A DNA stretch of 64,000 bases. Source: Polynucleobacter sp. AP-Jannik-300A-C4. GTDB lineage: Bacteria > Pseudomonadota > Gammaproteobacteria > Burkholderiales > Burkholderiaceae. The stretch spans positions 1,860,001 to 1,924,000 of the forward strand of contig NZ_CP061316.1 in assembly GCF_018688335.1 (NCBI RefSeq), in the 5' to 3' direction. Every line of letters begins with the position of its first letter. Position 1 is the stretch's first letter. This document shows, one piece after another, positions 9,989-20,037 of this stretch. Under the pieces are notes generated by a model. It saw only the letters and a program-made list of their open reading frames with translations. It did no database searches and was not told the origin of the DNA. The position numbers and the translations under genes were made by a program.

Positions 9989-10477
9989 ATGACCCCATTT
10001 ACCTCTCAAGAGCTCCGCAAAGGATTCTCCTCTTTCGCAACAGGGGTCACTGTGATTACTTGCCTAGATGCCGACCAGAACGCACATGGCATCACCATCA
10101 GCTCATTTAATACTGTTTCATTGGAGCCGCCACTTATTTTATGGAGCTTAAAGAAGCATTCACGCCTGATGCCTAATTTTGAAGTGGGGCACAAACAATT
10201 AATTCATGTGCTCGCGCGTTCACAAGAAGCCATGGCAATGCACTTTGCTACCGTCAAGGAGAACCAGTTCGATAACATTCCGCACAAAATTGCAGCAAGC
10301 GGTCTCACTCAAATTGAAGGATGCTCAGCCTACTTTGAATGCGAAACAGTTTCAGTCCACACCGGCGGCGATCACAATATCATTGTTGCTAAAGTGCTCA
10401 ACCTAAAGCACACTCCAGAGAGTCATCCGCTCATATTTGCGCATAGCAAATTTATGGGTTTAGATTCATCAATTTAA
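9989..10477 (+). CDS. Flavin reductase-like (FMN-binding split barrel) protein
   Basis: Protein of 162 residues of the flavin reductase-like family. The N-terminal FSSFATGVTVITC, the central ISSFNTVSLEPPLILWSL (flavin-binding loop) and the C-terminal GGDHNIIVAKVL fit the split-barrel fold of small components of two-component monooxygenases. No partner oxygenase is next to it, so the electron acceptor is unknown. It lies between the lipoprotein and GST genes, probably in one transcript. Confidence 0.85.
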   Translation: MTPFTSQELRKGFSSFATGVTVITCLDADQNAHGITISSFNTVSLEPPLILWSLKKHSRLMPNFEVGHKQLIHVLARSQEAMAMHFATVKENQFDNIPHKIAASGLTQIEGCSAYFECETVSVHTGGDHNIIVAKVLNLKHTPESHPLIFAHSKFMGLDSSI

Positions 10478-10499
10478 AATTACCTAAATAGGAATTCTC

Positions 10500-11162
10500 A
10501 TGATGCGCTTATGGGGAAGAAAAAGTTCTATCAATGTGCAAAAGGTCTTGTGGTGCCTTGCAGAGCTGGGGCTTGAAGAAGGCAAAGATTTTGAGCGCAT
10601 AGATGCCGGTCTTCATTTTGGAATAAATCATACTCCTGAATTCTTAGCACTTAACCCGAATGGCTTGGTCCCCACTCTAGAAGACGGTGATCTTGTGCTC
10701 TGGGAGTCCAATACTATTTTGCGCTATCTTGTTCGTCAATACGATAGGTCGAAGCGCTTTCCTGCTGACACTAAAAATCAGTACCAATCTGAGAAGTGGA
10801 TGGACTGGCAACTGGGAACTATGTGGCCACCATTAAGAGTTGCATTCTTAGGACTCACTCGTACCCCTGAAGCAGATCGTAACTATGAGTTAATTAAGAG
10901 CTCATATCAGGAGGCAGATGCATTGCTGGCATTACTTGATCAGACCTTAGAAAAACATGCTTACTGCGCTGGCGAACAATTCAGCGTCGGAGATATTCCA
11001 TTGGCTTTGTGTGTAAGTCGATGGATTCTGCTACCACAAACTTTCCCCGAAAAAATAGGGCCTCGCTCACAATTAAACAATATTGATGCGTGGATGAAAC
11101 GGATTGAACTAGAAACTAAATATCAAATCGTGGCACAAAAAGAACTCAATATCGTGAAGTAA
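10500..11162 (+). CDS. Glutathione S-transferase family protein
   Basis: GST of 220 residues. The thioredoxin-like N-terminal domain (1-80) has SSINVQKVLWCLAELGL with the likely catalytic Ser, NPNGLVPTLEDG with the cis-proline, and WESNTILRYL that binds the glutathione gamma-glutamyl part. The helical C-terminal domain contains FSVGDIPLALCVSRW. An AGGA sits 6-9 nt before two adjacent ATG codons (10500 and 10503), either of which could be used. Probably conjugates or isomerises an unknown electrophile. Confidence 0.88.
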   Translation: MMRLWGRKSSINVQKVLWCLAELGLEEGKDFERIDAGLHFGINHTPEFLALNPNGLVPTLEDGDLVLWESNTILRYLVRQYDRSKRFPADTKNQYQSEKWMDWQLGTMWPPLRVAFLGLTRTPEADRNYELIKSSYQEADALLALLDQTLEKHAYCAGEQFSVGDIPLALCVSRWILLPQTFPEKIGPRSQLNNIDAWMKRIELETKYQIVAQKELNIVK

Positions 11163-11172
11163 ATAACTGGTA

Positions 11173-11195
11173 TCTCAGATTTTCTGAATCTGAGA
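11173..11195. repeat. Perfect inverted repeat after the GST gene
   Basis: A 9-bp perfect inverted repeat (TCTCAGATT and AATCTGAGA) with a 5-nt loop begins 11 nt after the GST stop. It has no T-run and precedes the terminator at 11204; it may stabilise the transcript 3' end. Confidence 0.5.
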
Positions 11196-11203
11196 CATCA
11201 AGT

Positions 11204-11232
11204 AAAAAGGGTGAACTAAGTTCACCCTTTTT
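11204..11232. terminator. Bidirectional terminator between the GST gene and the RND operon
   Basis: A perfect stem (AAGGGTGAAC and GTTCACCCTT, loop TAA) is flanked by A-run and T-run, so it can stop transcription from both converging sides. Confidence 0.88.
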
Positions 11233-11254
11233 TCATAGTTTTTTACAGAATAAA

Positions 11255-14200
11255 TTACTGTTGCTTGAATTTCTTCTGATGGTGATCGGCACCAATAAAC
11301 AAATACATCGCCGGAACCACGAAAAGCGTGAATAAAGTACCAATCGATAGTCCAGTAAAGATCACAATACCCATCGACTGACGGCCAGCGGCACCTGCAC
11401 CAGATGCAATCACCAGGGGAACAACACCCAGCACCATTGCCGCGGTGGTCATCAAGATTGGGCGCAAACGGACGCTACTAGCCTCTACGATGGCATCTAA
11501 CTTACTGCGGCCAGCTTCCTGCAATTCATTAGCAAATTCCACAATCAAAATTCCGTGCTTGCTGATCAAACCCATTAGCGTAACCAAGCCAACTTGGGTA
11601 TACACATTCAAAGTTGTGAATCCCAAATTAATAAAGATTAATGCACCAAATAAGGCGAGCGGCACTGAGACCAAAATCACGATCGGATCCCGGAAGCTTT
11701 CAAACTGTGCAGCCAAGACTAAAAATACGATCAAGATGGCAAAGAACATGGTGACCAAGAAACCGCCAGACTCCGCCATAAACTGACGGGATGGGCCGGC
11801 GTAATCCATGGTGTAACCATTCGGCGCCACCTCTTTTAAAGTTTGACGCATGAACTCAAGTAAGTCGGCCTGTGAAATAAATGGCGTACTCACACCAGAG
11901 ATCGTTGCGGAGTTCAACTGTTGAAAGTGATTAATGGATTGCGGAACTACTTTTTGTTTAATTGTTGCTATAGTGCGCGCCTGAATCATCTGTCCACTTG
12001 GAGTACGTATGTAGTAATCCAAGATCTGATCTGGATTTAAGCGGTCCACTTGCTTTACTTGCGGAATCACGCGATAGGAACGGCCAGCAACAGAGAAGTA
12101 ATTCACATAACCACCACCCAAGGCAGCGGAAAGGGCGCTACCCACTTGTTGCTGCGTCATACCCAGTGCAGCTACTTTCTCACGATCGATTTCTAAAACG
12201 TCTTGCGGCTTATCAATCTTTAAATCTGAATCCACAAAGAAGAAGTTACCGCTACGACGTGCCTTATCCAGAACCGCCTGAGACACTTCATTGAGCTGCT
12301 CATAAGACTCTGTAGTATTAATAACCACCTGAACAGGAAGGCCCTGCGCACCAGGCAAAGCTGGGAACTGGAAGGCGGCTACACGAGCACCGGCAATCGA
12401 ATTCCACTTACTTTGCATAGCTTCCTGAAACTTCGTGGCATTACGACTACGTTGATCCCAATCTTTTAGTAATACACCACCAAAGCTACTAGTGGGGCTA
12501 GTGATCTGGAACATCTGCTCATACTCAGGCTCTGCAGCTGATATTTGATAAATCTGATCAGCATAGGTCTGCATTTGATTGACGGTGCTATTCGGCGGAC
12601 CTGAAGCCTGCATCAAAACTATGCCTTGGTCTTCTGTTGGCGCCAATTCAGCGCGAGCAGTAGCGTAGAGATAAGCCACACCTCCCAGTAAAATCACACC
12701 CATCACAATAATGACCTGCCAAGTGCTCAGGAGCTCACGCAAAGTGCTTTGATAACTGTGATGAACTTTTTCAAAAACGCGATCAATCTTTTGTACAAAC
12801 GAAGAGGCTTCTTGCTCTTCAGTAAAAATGCGTGAACACATCATCGGTGAAAGCGTTAACGCAATCAATCCCGATACCGCGACTGCACTTGCTAAAGTAA
12901 AGGCAAACTCGGTAAAGAGCGCGCCCGTTAAACCACCCTGAAAACCAATTGGTATATATACGGCGATCAACACAATCGTCATTGCCAAAATTGGACCACC
13001 CAACTCGCGCGCAGCAATTAAAGAAGCCTCCAGCGGTGACTTGCCTTCTTTCATATGACGGTCTACGTTCTCAACCACAATAATGGCATCGTCGACCACC
13101 AAGCCAATTGCAAGTACTAGGGCTAACAGCGTCAGCAAATTAATGGAGTAACCCAAGATCTGCATCAAGAAGAATGTGCCAATTAATGAGAGTGGCATTG
13201 CAATCACCGGCACGGCAACAGCGCGTGCGCTTCCCAGGAAGAGATAAATCACCACCGTCACAATCAACAGCGCCTCTAAAAGGGTTGCCACTACCTCATC
13301 AATCGAAGTAGTAATGAACTTAGTCGAGTCATAAACCACTTTGCCCGACATACCGGTTGGCAACTGCTTCTGAATATCTGGCACTACTGCGCGAACACGT
13401 TCTGCTACATCGAGCAAGTTCGCCTGAGGCGCCACCTTGATGGCAATAAACACTGAGCGCTTGCCACTAAATGCAACATTGGTGTTGTAGTCTTCAGAGC
13501 CCATGCTCACAGTTGCTACTTGATCTAGGTACACAATATTGATGCCATCTTTTTTGACAACCAACTTGCGGAACTCATCGAGCGTATGGAGATCCGTGCC
13601 GGCCACCAAATCGACGGCAACCATGTCACCCTTAGTGCTGCCTACTGCAGATAAATAGTTATTAGCTGCCATGGCACTATAGACATCATCAGCACCGACC
13701 CCAAGTCCCGCCATCTTCTCGCGATCAAGCCATGCGCGTAGGGCAAACTTTCTGCCACCAGTAATTTCAGCATTCTGAACACCATCGACAGCATCCAGCT
13801 TTGGCTTCACTACCCGTAATAAGTAATCAGTAATTGCATTGTTTGGAATGTCATCGCTATAAAAGCCCATGTACATTGCCGCAGTAGACTGACCAATTTG
13901 TACAGTCAATACGGGTTGCTGGGCTTGCGGAGGTAACTGATTCTTAACCGAACTAATCTGCGTCTGGATTTGTGTCAGAGCAGCATTGGAGTCGTAATTG
14001 AGCTTGAGAGTCGCGGTAATGGTCGAGAGGCCACTCACACTCATCGAGGACAAATAGTCAATACCTTGGGACTGAGCAATCGCAGTTTCTAATGGCTGCG
14101 TAATAAAGCCTGCAATCGTCTCTGGATCAGCGCCATAGTAAGCCGTCGTAATAGTAACAATTGCATTTTGGGTTTGTGGGTATTGGTTGACTGGCAAAGA

Positions 14201-14290
14201 ACCAGCCGCCTTCAAGCCAAACACCAAGACAAGCGCACTCACTACCAGCGAGAGCACTGGCCTACGAATAAATATATCAGTCCAATTCAT
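11255..14290 (-). CDS. RND multidrug efflux pump, inner-membrane subunit (HAE1/AcrB family)
   Basis: Proton-driven exporter of 1011 residues, the inner-membrane part of a tripartite pump. MNWTDIFIRRPVLSLVVSALVL is TM1. Two large periplasmic loops (about 30-330 and 550-860) follow TM1 and TM7. TM4 holds LAIGLVVDDAIIVVENVDRH with the Asp pair of the proton relay. A second bundle of TM segments lies at about 860-1000. The Gln/Pro/Ala-rich pore region and length fit drug exporters (HAE1) rather than metal exporters (HME). It is last in an operon after the outer-membrane and adaptor genes. Substrate cannot be read from sequence. Confidence 0.95.
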   Translation of the reverse strand: MNWTDIFIRRPVLSLVVSALVLVFGLKAAGSLPVNQYPQTQNAIVTITTAYYGADPETIAGFITQPLETAIAQSQGIDYLSSMSVSGLSTITATLKLNYDSNAALTQIQTQISSVKNQLPPQAQQPVLTVQIGQSTAAMYMGFYSDDIPNNAITDYLLRVVKPKLDAVDGVQNAEITGGRKFALRAWLDREKMAGLGVGADDVYSAMAANNYLSAVGSTKGDMVAVDLVAGTDLHTLDEFRKLVVKKDGINIVYLDQVATVSMGSEDYNTNVAFSGKRSVFIAIKVAPQANLLDVAERVRAVVPDIQKQLPTGMSGKVVYDSTKFITTSIDEVVATLLEALLIVTVVIYLFLGSARAVAVPVIAMPLSLIGTFFLMQILGYSINLLTLLALVLAIGLVVDDAIIVVENVDRHMKEGKSPLEASLIAARELGGPILAMTIVLIAVYIPIGFQGGLTGALFTEFAFTLASAVAVSGLIALTLSPMMCSRIFTEEQEASSFVQKIDRVFEKVHHSYQSTLRELLSTWQVIIVMGVILLGGVAYLYATARAELAPTEDQGIVLMQASGPPNSTVNQMQTYADQIYQISAAEPEYEQMFQITSPTSSFGGVLLKDWDQRSRNATKFQEAMQSKWNSIAGARVAAFQFPALPGAQGLPVQVVINTTESYEQLNEVSQAVLDKARRSGNFFFVDSDLKIDKPQDVLEIDREKVAALGMTQQQVGSALSAALGGGYVNYFSVAGRSYRVIPQVKQVDRLNPDQILDYYIRTPSGQMIQARTIATIKQKVVPQSINHFQQLNSATISGVSTPFISQADLLEFMRQTLKEVAPNGYTMDYAGPSRQFMAESGGFLVTMFFAILIVFLVLAAQFESFRDPIVILVSVPLALFGALIFINLGFTTLNVYTQVGLVTLMGLISKHGILIVEFANELQEAGRSKLDAIVEASSVRLRPILMTTAAMVLGVVPLVIASGAGAAGRQSMGIVIFTGLSIGTLFTLFVVPAMYLFIGADHHQKKFKQQ

Positions 14291-14297
14291 CTAGGAC

Positions 14298-15629
14298 TTA
14301 TTCCTGTGGCTGTGGGTTTGGTGAATTGGATGGCAACACCTTGTTATTGATAATTAGCGGCGTGCCATTCTTCAACTTAAGCTGACCACTAGTAACAACC
14401 GTAGCACCCTCTTCAACCCCTTTGAGAATTGCCACTTGATCGCCACGCGTTAGTCCTGTAGTTACAAAGACCTGTTGAGCCTCAAGTGCAGGCTTGCCCT
14501 GCTTATCCTTTTTACCAGTTGGCTTAGCAATAAACACTGTTGAGCCATACGGGTTATAAGTCACTGCAGTTTGAGGCAAGGTCAGCAACTTCACTTCATC
14601 GCCCAACTTAATATTCACATTAGCAAACATGCCTGGCAAAATTTTCTTATCCGGATTCGCTAACTGAGCCTCAATCTGAATATTGCGTGTATTGGTATCG
14701 ACCTTCGGACTCACAGCAGTAACCTTGCCAGTAAAGCTTGCGCCCTTGAATGCATCAGTCGTCACCACAATTTCTTGCCCAACCCGAATCTGTTCAGCAT
14801 TACTTTGCGGAAGATTGAAATCGACAAAAATAGGATCTAAAGTTTGAAGAGTGAGCAACTTGTCACCTGGGTTGACGAATTGACCAGGGTTAATCATCAC
14901 GATACCGACACGACCAGTGAAGGGGGCTTTTAGATTCTTCTTGGCGACTAAGGCTGTTTGCTGCTCTACCTGCGCCTGCTTAGAGGCAGCATCAGCTTTA
15001 CTAGTATCAAAGACATTCTTACTAATCGCCTGAATTTCTAATTGTTGCCTATCGCGTTCATTAATTACCTTAGCTAAATCTGCCAACGCTTTTAATGAAT
15101 TGAGTTGTGCAACATCTGAGGCGTCATTCAGTTTAATCAGCAAGTCGCCTTCTTTTACATCCATACCCGATTTAATGGGTACAGTTTGCACAAGGCCACC
15201 GATTTCAGTGCTGAGATCTACTCCTCTAAATGCGCGGACATTACCAACGCTAGAAAGCTTAGGCTGCCAAGCAGTTGTCTCCACCACCATCGTGGAAACA
15301 GTTGCAGGAGGCAAGCCCATGCCAGCGATGAAATGCTTAATCATGAAAGTCTTGAGTTGATTGAACCCAAAGATCAAGCCAAGCAACAAAAATACACCAC
15401 ACAACATAATGGTCATGCGTCGACCCAATGGGGTCATAGACTGTAACTTGGCATTTGCCTTGCTACGTATAAAGCGATCGCGCAAACGTAAGCAGAGCCC
15501 TTTTACTTTCCCCCAAAGCGCAATCAACTTCTCGCGAAGTTTCCACTCGACCGCCTTCGCAAGCGTCCAAGCCCACAAGGCAAGCGCGACTGCAGTTACT
15601 TTGGTTTTAATTGTTTCCAGAAGTTTCAT
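14298..15629 (-). CDS. RND efflux periplasmic adaptor (membrane fusion protein)
   Basis: Adaptor of 443 residues linking the RND pump to the outer-membrane channel. It has an unusually long N-terminal part before the single TM segment (about 75-95, MLCGVFLLLGLIFGF). Then come the lipoyl/barrel-sandwich half (VGNVRAFRGVDLSTEIGGLV), a short alpha-hairpin, the returning lipoyl half (APFTGRVGIVMINPGQFV) and beta-barrel and membrane-proximal domains. The basic N-terminal ~70 residues (many Lys and Arg) are longer than in AcrA-like adaptors; an internal start near codon 66 cannot be excluded. Its start overlaps the end of the outer-membrane gene by 23 bp. Confidence 0.93.
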   Translation of the reverse strand: MKLLETIKTKVTAVALALWAWTLAKAVEWKLREKLIALWGKVKGLCLRLRDRFIRSKANAKLQSMTPLGRRMTIMLCGVFLLLGLIFGFNQLKTFMIKHFIAGMGLPPATVSTMVVETTAWQPKLSSVGNVRAFRGVDLSTEIGGLVQTVPIKSGMDVKEGDLLIKLNDASDVAQLNSLKALADLAKVINERDRQQLEIQAISKNVFDTSKADAASKQAQVEQQTALVAKKNLKAPFTGRVGIVMINPGQFVNPGDKLLTLQTLDPIFVDFNLPQSNAEQIRVGQEIVVTTDAFKGASFTGKVTAVSPKVDTNTRNIQIEAQLANPDKKILPGMFANVNIKLGDEVKLLTLPQTAVTYNPYGSTVFIAKPTGKKDKQGKPALEAQQVFVTTGLTRGDQVAILKGVEEGATVVTSGQLKLKNGTPLIINNKVLPSNSPNPQPQE

Positions 15630-17142
15630 TTTGATCTTTGTTCGCTATGGCTTTTGGTTGAAAGGCTGGGCTGGTTCGATTCCACCAGCCGCCGCCTAGT
15701 GCTGCAAATAATGCTGCTGTATCTGAGAATCGGGTTGCTTGTGCAGAAACCGATTTGACTTTAGCAATTTGATATTGATTTTGGTAGTAGAGAACAGCTA
15801 AGTAGCTAGCAGTGCCTAGCTTGTATTGCTGTTGCACTAATTCCAAAGTTTCATAAGCGTAACGCTCTGCATCTGATGCTGATTTCAATGCTTGTGCGCC
15901 AGTCTCGAGAGCTCGCAATGCATCGGCTACCTCTTGAAATGCTTTGAGTACGGTCGCCTGGTATTGGTAAACCGCCTGCTCATAATTCGCAACAGCGCCA
16001 CGACGTTGCGCTAATAATTGTCCACCCTGAAAGAGTGGCTGAAAGATTCCACCAGCAACCGACCATAGGGTTGCGTTCGGCCCAAAGAGGGCTGCGCTAG
16101 TCAATGCTGCGGAACCAATAGCGCCAGTGATATTAAATTGTGGCAATAAATTGGCAGTGGCTACCCCCACCAAAGCATTGGTGGCCTTGAGCTGCGCTTC
16201 TGCAGCGCGCACGTCTGGGCGTTGGCGCACTAGGCTCGATGGCACTGAAAGCGGGAGCTTCTCTGGCAAGTGCAAAGACTTCAAGTCAAACTTCGTGATC
16301 TTGGCATTGCTGGGTAGCTCACCGACCAAGACAGCCAACTGATTACGCGCAAAGGAAAGATTGCGCTCATAAGTAAACAAATCCACTTGGGAGTTAGATA
16401 CCAAGGTTCTTTGTGATGTCACATCCACTCGAGAAACCGTACCAATCGCTAGTTGCTTTTCTGTTACCTCAGCTAAATTTGTTTGTGCCTTCAGAATTTC
16501 TTCTGTAGCCTGCATCTGTGCACGCAAAGCCGCTTCACGTACTGCACCAGTAACAATATTGGCGGTCAGCGAAAGATATGCGCCCTCCAACTGAAACTGC
16601 GCAATCTCTGCTTGCGCTCTGGCGCCTTCAACTGCTCGGCGTGCCCCGCCAAAAACATCAAGCTTGTAGGTGACATTTACAGAAGCGTTGTAGAGGTTGT
16701 AAGTATCAGAGCCATAAGGCAAGCCATAAATAGCAGAAGGCTGTAACTGTCGAGTAGCGCCACCATTTAAACCAATTGCTGGGAAGTACTGCCCACCAAT
16801 TTGTGCGCTGACATTTTCTTGGCTCGCACGCAGAGCAGCATCAGCTGCACCTAAATTAGGGTTTTGCTGCAAAGCTTTTTTGATCAATACATCTAGCTCG
16901 GGAGATTTAAATAATTCCCACCATTGAGCCTCAATATCAGCGCCTTCAATAAATTCTTGATTCGTTCCACCAGGTACTCCAGGTGCAGTAGTCAACTTTT
17001 GTGAAAGTGCAGTTTCGGTATATCCAGACGTATTGGGAGCATCGGGCTGCTTAAAGTCTGGACCTACCGCGCATGCAGAAAGAAATCCCGTAAAAATAAA
17101 CGGAAGCAAACGCAAACTAGAGAAATCCTTAGAGCCAAACAT
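15607..17142 (-). CDS. RND efflux outer-membrane lipoprotein (NodT/OprM family)
   Basis: TolC-like outer-membrane channel of 511 residues. The chosen ATG at 17142 gives a signal peptide ending in the lipobox LSAC, followed by AVGPDFKQPD typical of the NodT family. Two OEP repeats follow, with the conserved LVRQRPDVRAAEAQLKATNA near residue 305. An open extension of 39 codons upstream contains no signal-like sequence and is not counted. First gene of the OMF-adaptor-RND operon; a promoter-like element lies about 90-115 bp upstream. Confidence 0.92.
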   Translation of the reverse strand: MFGSKDFSSLRLLPFIFTGFLSACAVGPDFKQPDAPNTSGYTETALSQKLTTAPGVPGGTNQEFIEGADIEAQWWELFKSPELDVLIKKALQQNPNLGAADAALRASQENVSAQIGGQYFPAIGLNGGATRQLQPSAIYGLPYGSDTYNLYNASVNVTYKLDVFGGARRAVEGARAQAEIAQFQLEGAYLSLTANIVTGAVREAALRAQMQATEEILKAQTNLAEVTEKQLAIGTVSRVDVTSQRTLVSNSQVDLFTYERNLSFARNQLAVLVGELPSNAKITKFDLKSLHLPEKLPLSVPSSLVRQRPDVRAAEAQLKATNALVGVATANLLPQFNITGAIGSAALTSAALFGPNATLWSVAGGIFQPLFQGGQLLAQRRGAVANYEQAVYQYQATVLKAFQEVADALRALETGAQALKSASDAERYAYETLELVQQQYKLGTASYLAVLYYQNQYQIAKVKSVSAQATRFSDTAALFAALGGGWWNRTSPAFQPKAIANKDQNETSGNN

Positions 17143-17231
17143 GAATCGTGACAAATATCCTTTTCTACAGTAGATATTTGAACACACTTTTCTAATTGAG
17201 TCTGTGTAACACCTTGATTTGACTAATAAAT

Positions 17232-17259
17232 TTTGTACACAGCTATGCGTAGAAGTCAA
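17232..17259 (-). promoter_or_regulatory. Predicted sigma-70 promoter of the RND efflux operon
   Basis: On the minus strand, TTGACT (17259-17254) is separated by 16 bp from TACAAA (17237-17232), leaving a 5' leader of roughly 80 nt before the OMF ATG. It lies in the 148-bp gap between pirin and the efflux operon. No regulator gene is adjacent. Confidence 0.45.
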
Positions 17260-17290
17260 ACGGATTTTTTAATCCCCAACCCTATTCTAA

Positions 17291-18151
17291 TTAGGCAATT
17301 CTTCCAAAGCTTCCACTGTTGAAATCTTGCATTGCTTGGGCAATCTCCTCTTGGGTATTCATAACAAATGGGCCATATCCAACGATAGGTTCATTAATCG
17401 GCTCGCCACTCAGCAGCAAAGCAATAGAGTCCTCAAGCACATTCACATGAATATCTTGGCCCTGATTGCTAAACATCAGCATCTGAGCATCTTCAGCAAC
17501 TACACCCTCACCGGCCTCAACTGCACCCTTGAGTACAACTAGCGATGCATTCCAAGACTCTGGCACAGAAATACTTATTGAGCCTTTCTTCAGCTTCAAG
17601 TCAATCACATTCATTGGGGTGAAGGTGTGAGCGGGGCCTTGGTGACCATCAAACTTCCCAGCTATGATGCGCGCTTGCCCTGCACCATTCTGTAAATCAA
17701 GCACAGGAATCTGTTTATCCACAATGGCTTGATAAGCTGGCTTAGTCATTTTGAGTTTTGCTGGCAAATTCACCCAGAGCTGCACCATTTCCAAAGTGCC
17801 GCCGCTTCTAGCAAAACTTTCTGAGTGAAACTCTTCATGCAAGATACCAGACCCAGCAGTCATCCACTGCACATCACCAGGGCCAATTACACCGCCTTGA
17901 CCCGTTGAATCTTTATGTGCCACCTCACCTTCATAAACAATGGTGACCGTTTCAAAGCCGCGATGTGGGTGTGAGCCCACACCCTTGCGCTCAGTTGTGG
18001 AGGGGAACTCAGCTGGGCCCGCATAGTCCAGCATCAAGAATGGGCTCATTTGCTTGCCCAGGTCTTGATAGAAAAACAAGGTGCGCACAGGAAAACCATC
18101 GCCTACCCAGTGACCCCGATCATTGCCTTGTATGCCAATCAGTTTTTTCAT
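17291..18151 (-). CDS. Pirin family protein
   Basis: Bicupin of 286 residues of the pirin family, iron-binding proteins some of which act as quercetin dioxygenases. The metal site is visible in GVGSHPHRGFETVTIVYEGE (His, His, and Glu) and in GSGILHEEFHS. The C-terminal pirin domain ends with EPIVGYGPFVMNT. I chose the second of two adjacent ATG codons (18151) because GAGAG lies just upstream; a TTG 11 codons earlier is possible but lacks a ribosome binding site. The cellular role is not evident from neighbours. Confidence 0.9.
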   Translation of the reverse strand: MKKLIGIQGNDRGHWVGDGFPVRTLFFYQDLGKQMSPFLMLDYAGPAEFPSTTERKGVGSHPHRGFETVTIVYEGEVAHKDSTGQGGVIGPGDVQWMTAGSGILHEEFHSESFARSGGTLEMVQLWVNLPAKLKMTKPAYQAIVDKQIPVLDLQNGAGQARIIAGKFDGHQGPAHTFTPMNVIDLKLKKGSISISVPESWNASLVVLKGAVEAGEGVVAEDAQMLMFSNQGQDIHVNVLEDSIALLLSGEPINEPIVGYGPFVMNTQEEIAQAMQDFNSGSFGRIA

Positions 18152-18204
18152 CATTCTCTCAGGAGCATCCACAACTGCGTACAAATATTTACACTGAATT
18201 GAGA

Positions 18205-20037
18205 CTACTCGACCGTAACGCTCTTTGCGAGATTGCGGGGCTTATCGACATCAGTGCCAAGGGAACAAGCAGTGTGATACGCCAAGAGTTGAAGCGGGAC
18301 TACATGCAAGATTGGAGATAAATTGCCGTAATGCTCGGGCAAACGAATCACGTTGATACCCTCGCTACTGGTGATATCAGTATCTTGGTCAGCAAAGACA
18401 TAAAGCTTTCCACCACGGGCTTTGACTTCTTGCATATTGGATTTGAGCTTTTCCAATAAGTCATCCTTTGGAGCCACTGTAACCACTGGCATCTTTTCAG
18501 TTACCAAGGCCAGCGGGCCATGCTTTAACTCACCAGCTGGATAGGCCTCAGCATGAATATAAGAAATCTCTTTTAACTTGAGCGCACCTTCAAGGGCAAT
18601 CGGATAATGCATGCCGCGCCCGAGAAATAATGCGTTTTCACATTTAGCAAACGCAGAACTCCAAGCCATGATTTGTGGCTCAAGTGCTAAAACTGCATGC
18701 AATGCTTTTGGCAAATGACGTAAGTCACGCAAGAGCTCTTTTTCTCGCTCAGGACTAAGTTTGCCAGCACGCTTAGCCAATGAAACGGCCAACAGATAAA
18801 GTGCAAGCAGCTGAGTGGTAAATGCTTTTGTAGAAGCAACGCCAATCTCAGTGCCAGCCTTGGTCAAGAAATTCCAATTCGTTTCACGAACCATAGCGCT
18901 ACTTGCAACGTTGCAAATCGCCAAGGTGTATTGATGTCCTAAAGCTTGAGCATGACGCAAAGCTGCTAAGGTATCTGCAGTCTCACCAGACTGAGAGACC
19001 ACCACAATTAATGCATTCGGATTAGGAACGGTTGTGCGATAGCGATATTCACTAGCAATCTCAACTTGCGTCGGAATGCCAGCCAAATCTTCTAACCAGT
19101 ATTTAGCAACACAAGCAGAGTAGTAACTAGTGCCGCAAGCCAAGATCAAAATTTGATCAAAGTTTTTCCATTGCTTGGGATCTGCACTAAAGAGCTCTGG
19201 ACCAAAACTAGCGATGTTGGCTAACGTGTCACCAATTGCTCTTGGTTGCTCAAAAATCTCTTTTTGCATGTAATGCTGATAAGGCCCCAGATCCACAGAG
19301 TCAGCTTGAGCTGGCATTGGCTTTTGCTCACGCTGTGTAGTCTTACCCAATTGATCAATGATCTCAACACTCTCTGCCCCAAGAACAGCAACATCACCCT
19401 CTTCTAAATACATCATTGAATGTGCGCGACCTGCTAAAGCCAAGGCATCAGAAGCAAGGAAGTTTTCATTCTCGCCGAGTGCAACCACCAATGGAGAGCC
19501 CACACGTGCACCCACCAAAATATCTGGACGATCTTGCGCGATCACACCAATTGCATAAGCACCGTGTAGCCGCGGTAATACAGAGCGCACCGAAGCAACC
19601 AGATCTGCCTGCTTACTTGCTACATAAGCTTGATGAATTAAATGCGCAATCACTTCAGTATCTGTTTCCGAAGTAAATACATAGCCCACAGACTTCAATT
19701 CAGTACGTAGTGATTCGTAGTTTTCAATAATACCGTTATGAACAACAGCAATTAATCCACCAGAAATATGGGGATGTGCATTTTGTGTGTCAGGTTTACC
19801 GTGGGTTGCCCAGCGAGTATGGGCAATACCTAGGGTGCCATGAAAATCCTTGCCCTGCTCTGCTAGCTCAGAAACACGAGCAGTAGTGCGAGCACGCTCA
19901 ATGGGGTGTTTAGCATCATTGCTATTAATTACTGCAAAACCACAAGAATCGTAACCGCGGTATTCAAGACGACGCAAACCTTCAATTAAAACTTCGACAA
20001 TATTTTTACGCGATACCGCGCCAACAATTCCGCACAT
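18205..20037 (-). CDS. glmS: Glucosamine-6-phosphate synthase (glutamine-hydrolysing)
   Basis: Makes glucosamine-6-phosphate from fructose-6-phosphate and glutamine, the first step to UDP-GlcNAc for peptidoglycan and lipid A. 610 residues. The N-terminal glutaminase has the nucleophile Cys2 (MCGIVGAV) and RLEYRGYDS; the two SIS isomerase domains include SQSGETADT (about 350) and the C-terminus ends KSVTVE as in the family. It starts inside the glmU stop as TAATG, so glmU-glmS are coupled. No glmS ribozyme is expected or seen, as there is no leader between the two genes. Confidence 0.97.
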   Translation of the reverse strand: MCGIVGAVSRKNIVEVLIEGLRRLEYRGYDSCGFAVINSNDAKHPIERARTTARVSELAEQGKDFHGTLGIAHTRWATHGKPDTQNAHPHISGGLIAVVHNGIIENYESLRTELKSVGYVFTSETDTEVIAHLIHQAYVASKQADLVASVRSVLPRLHGAYAIGVIAQDRPDILVGARVGSPLVVALGENENFLASDALALAGRAHSMMYLEEGDVAVLGAESVEIIDQLGKTTQREQKPMPAQADSVDLGPYQHYMQKEIFEQPRAIGDTLANIASFGPELFSADPKQWKNFDQILILACGTSYYSACVAKYWLEDLAGIPTQVEIASEYRYRTTVPNPNALIVVVSQSGETADTLAALRHAQALGHQYTLAICNVASSAMVRETNWNFLTKAGTEIGVASTKAFTTQLLALYLLAVSLAKRAGKLSPEREKELLRDLRHLPKALHAVLALEPQIMAWSSAFAKCENALFLGRGMHYPIALEGALKLKEISYIHAEAYPAGELKHGPLALVTEKMPVVTVAPKDDLLEKLKSNMQEVKARGGKLYVFADQDTDITSSEGINVIRLPEHYGNLSPILHVVPLQLLAYHTACSLGTDVDKPRNLAKSVTVE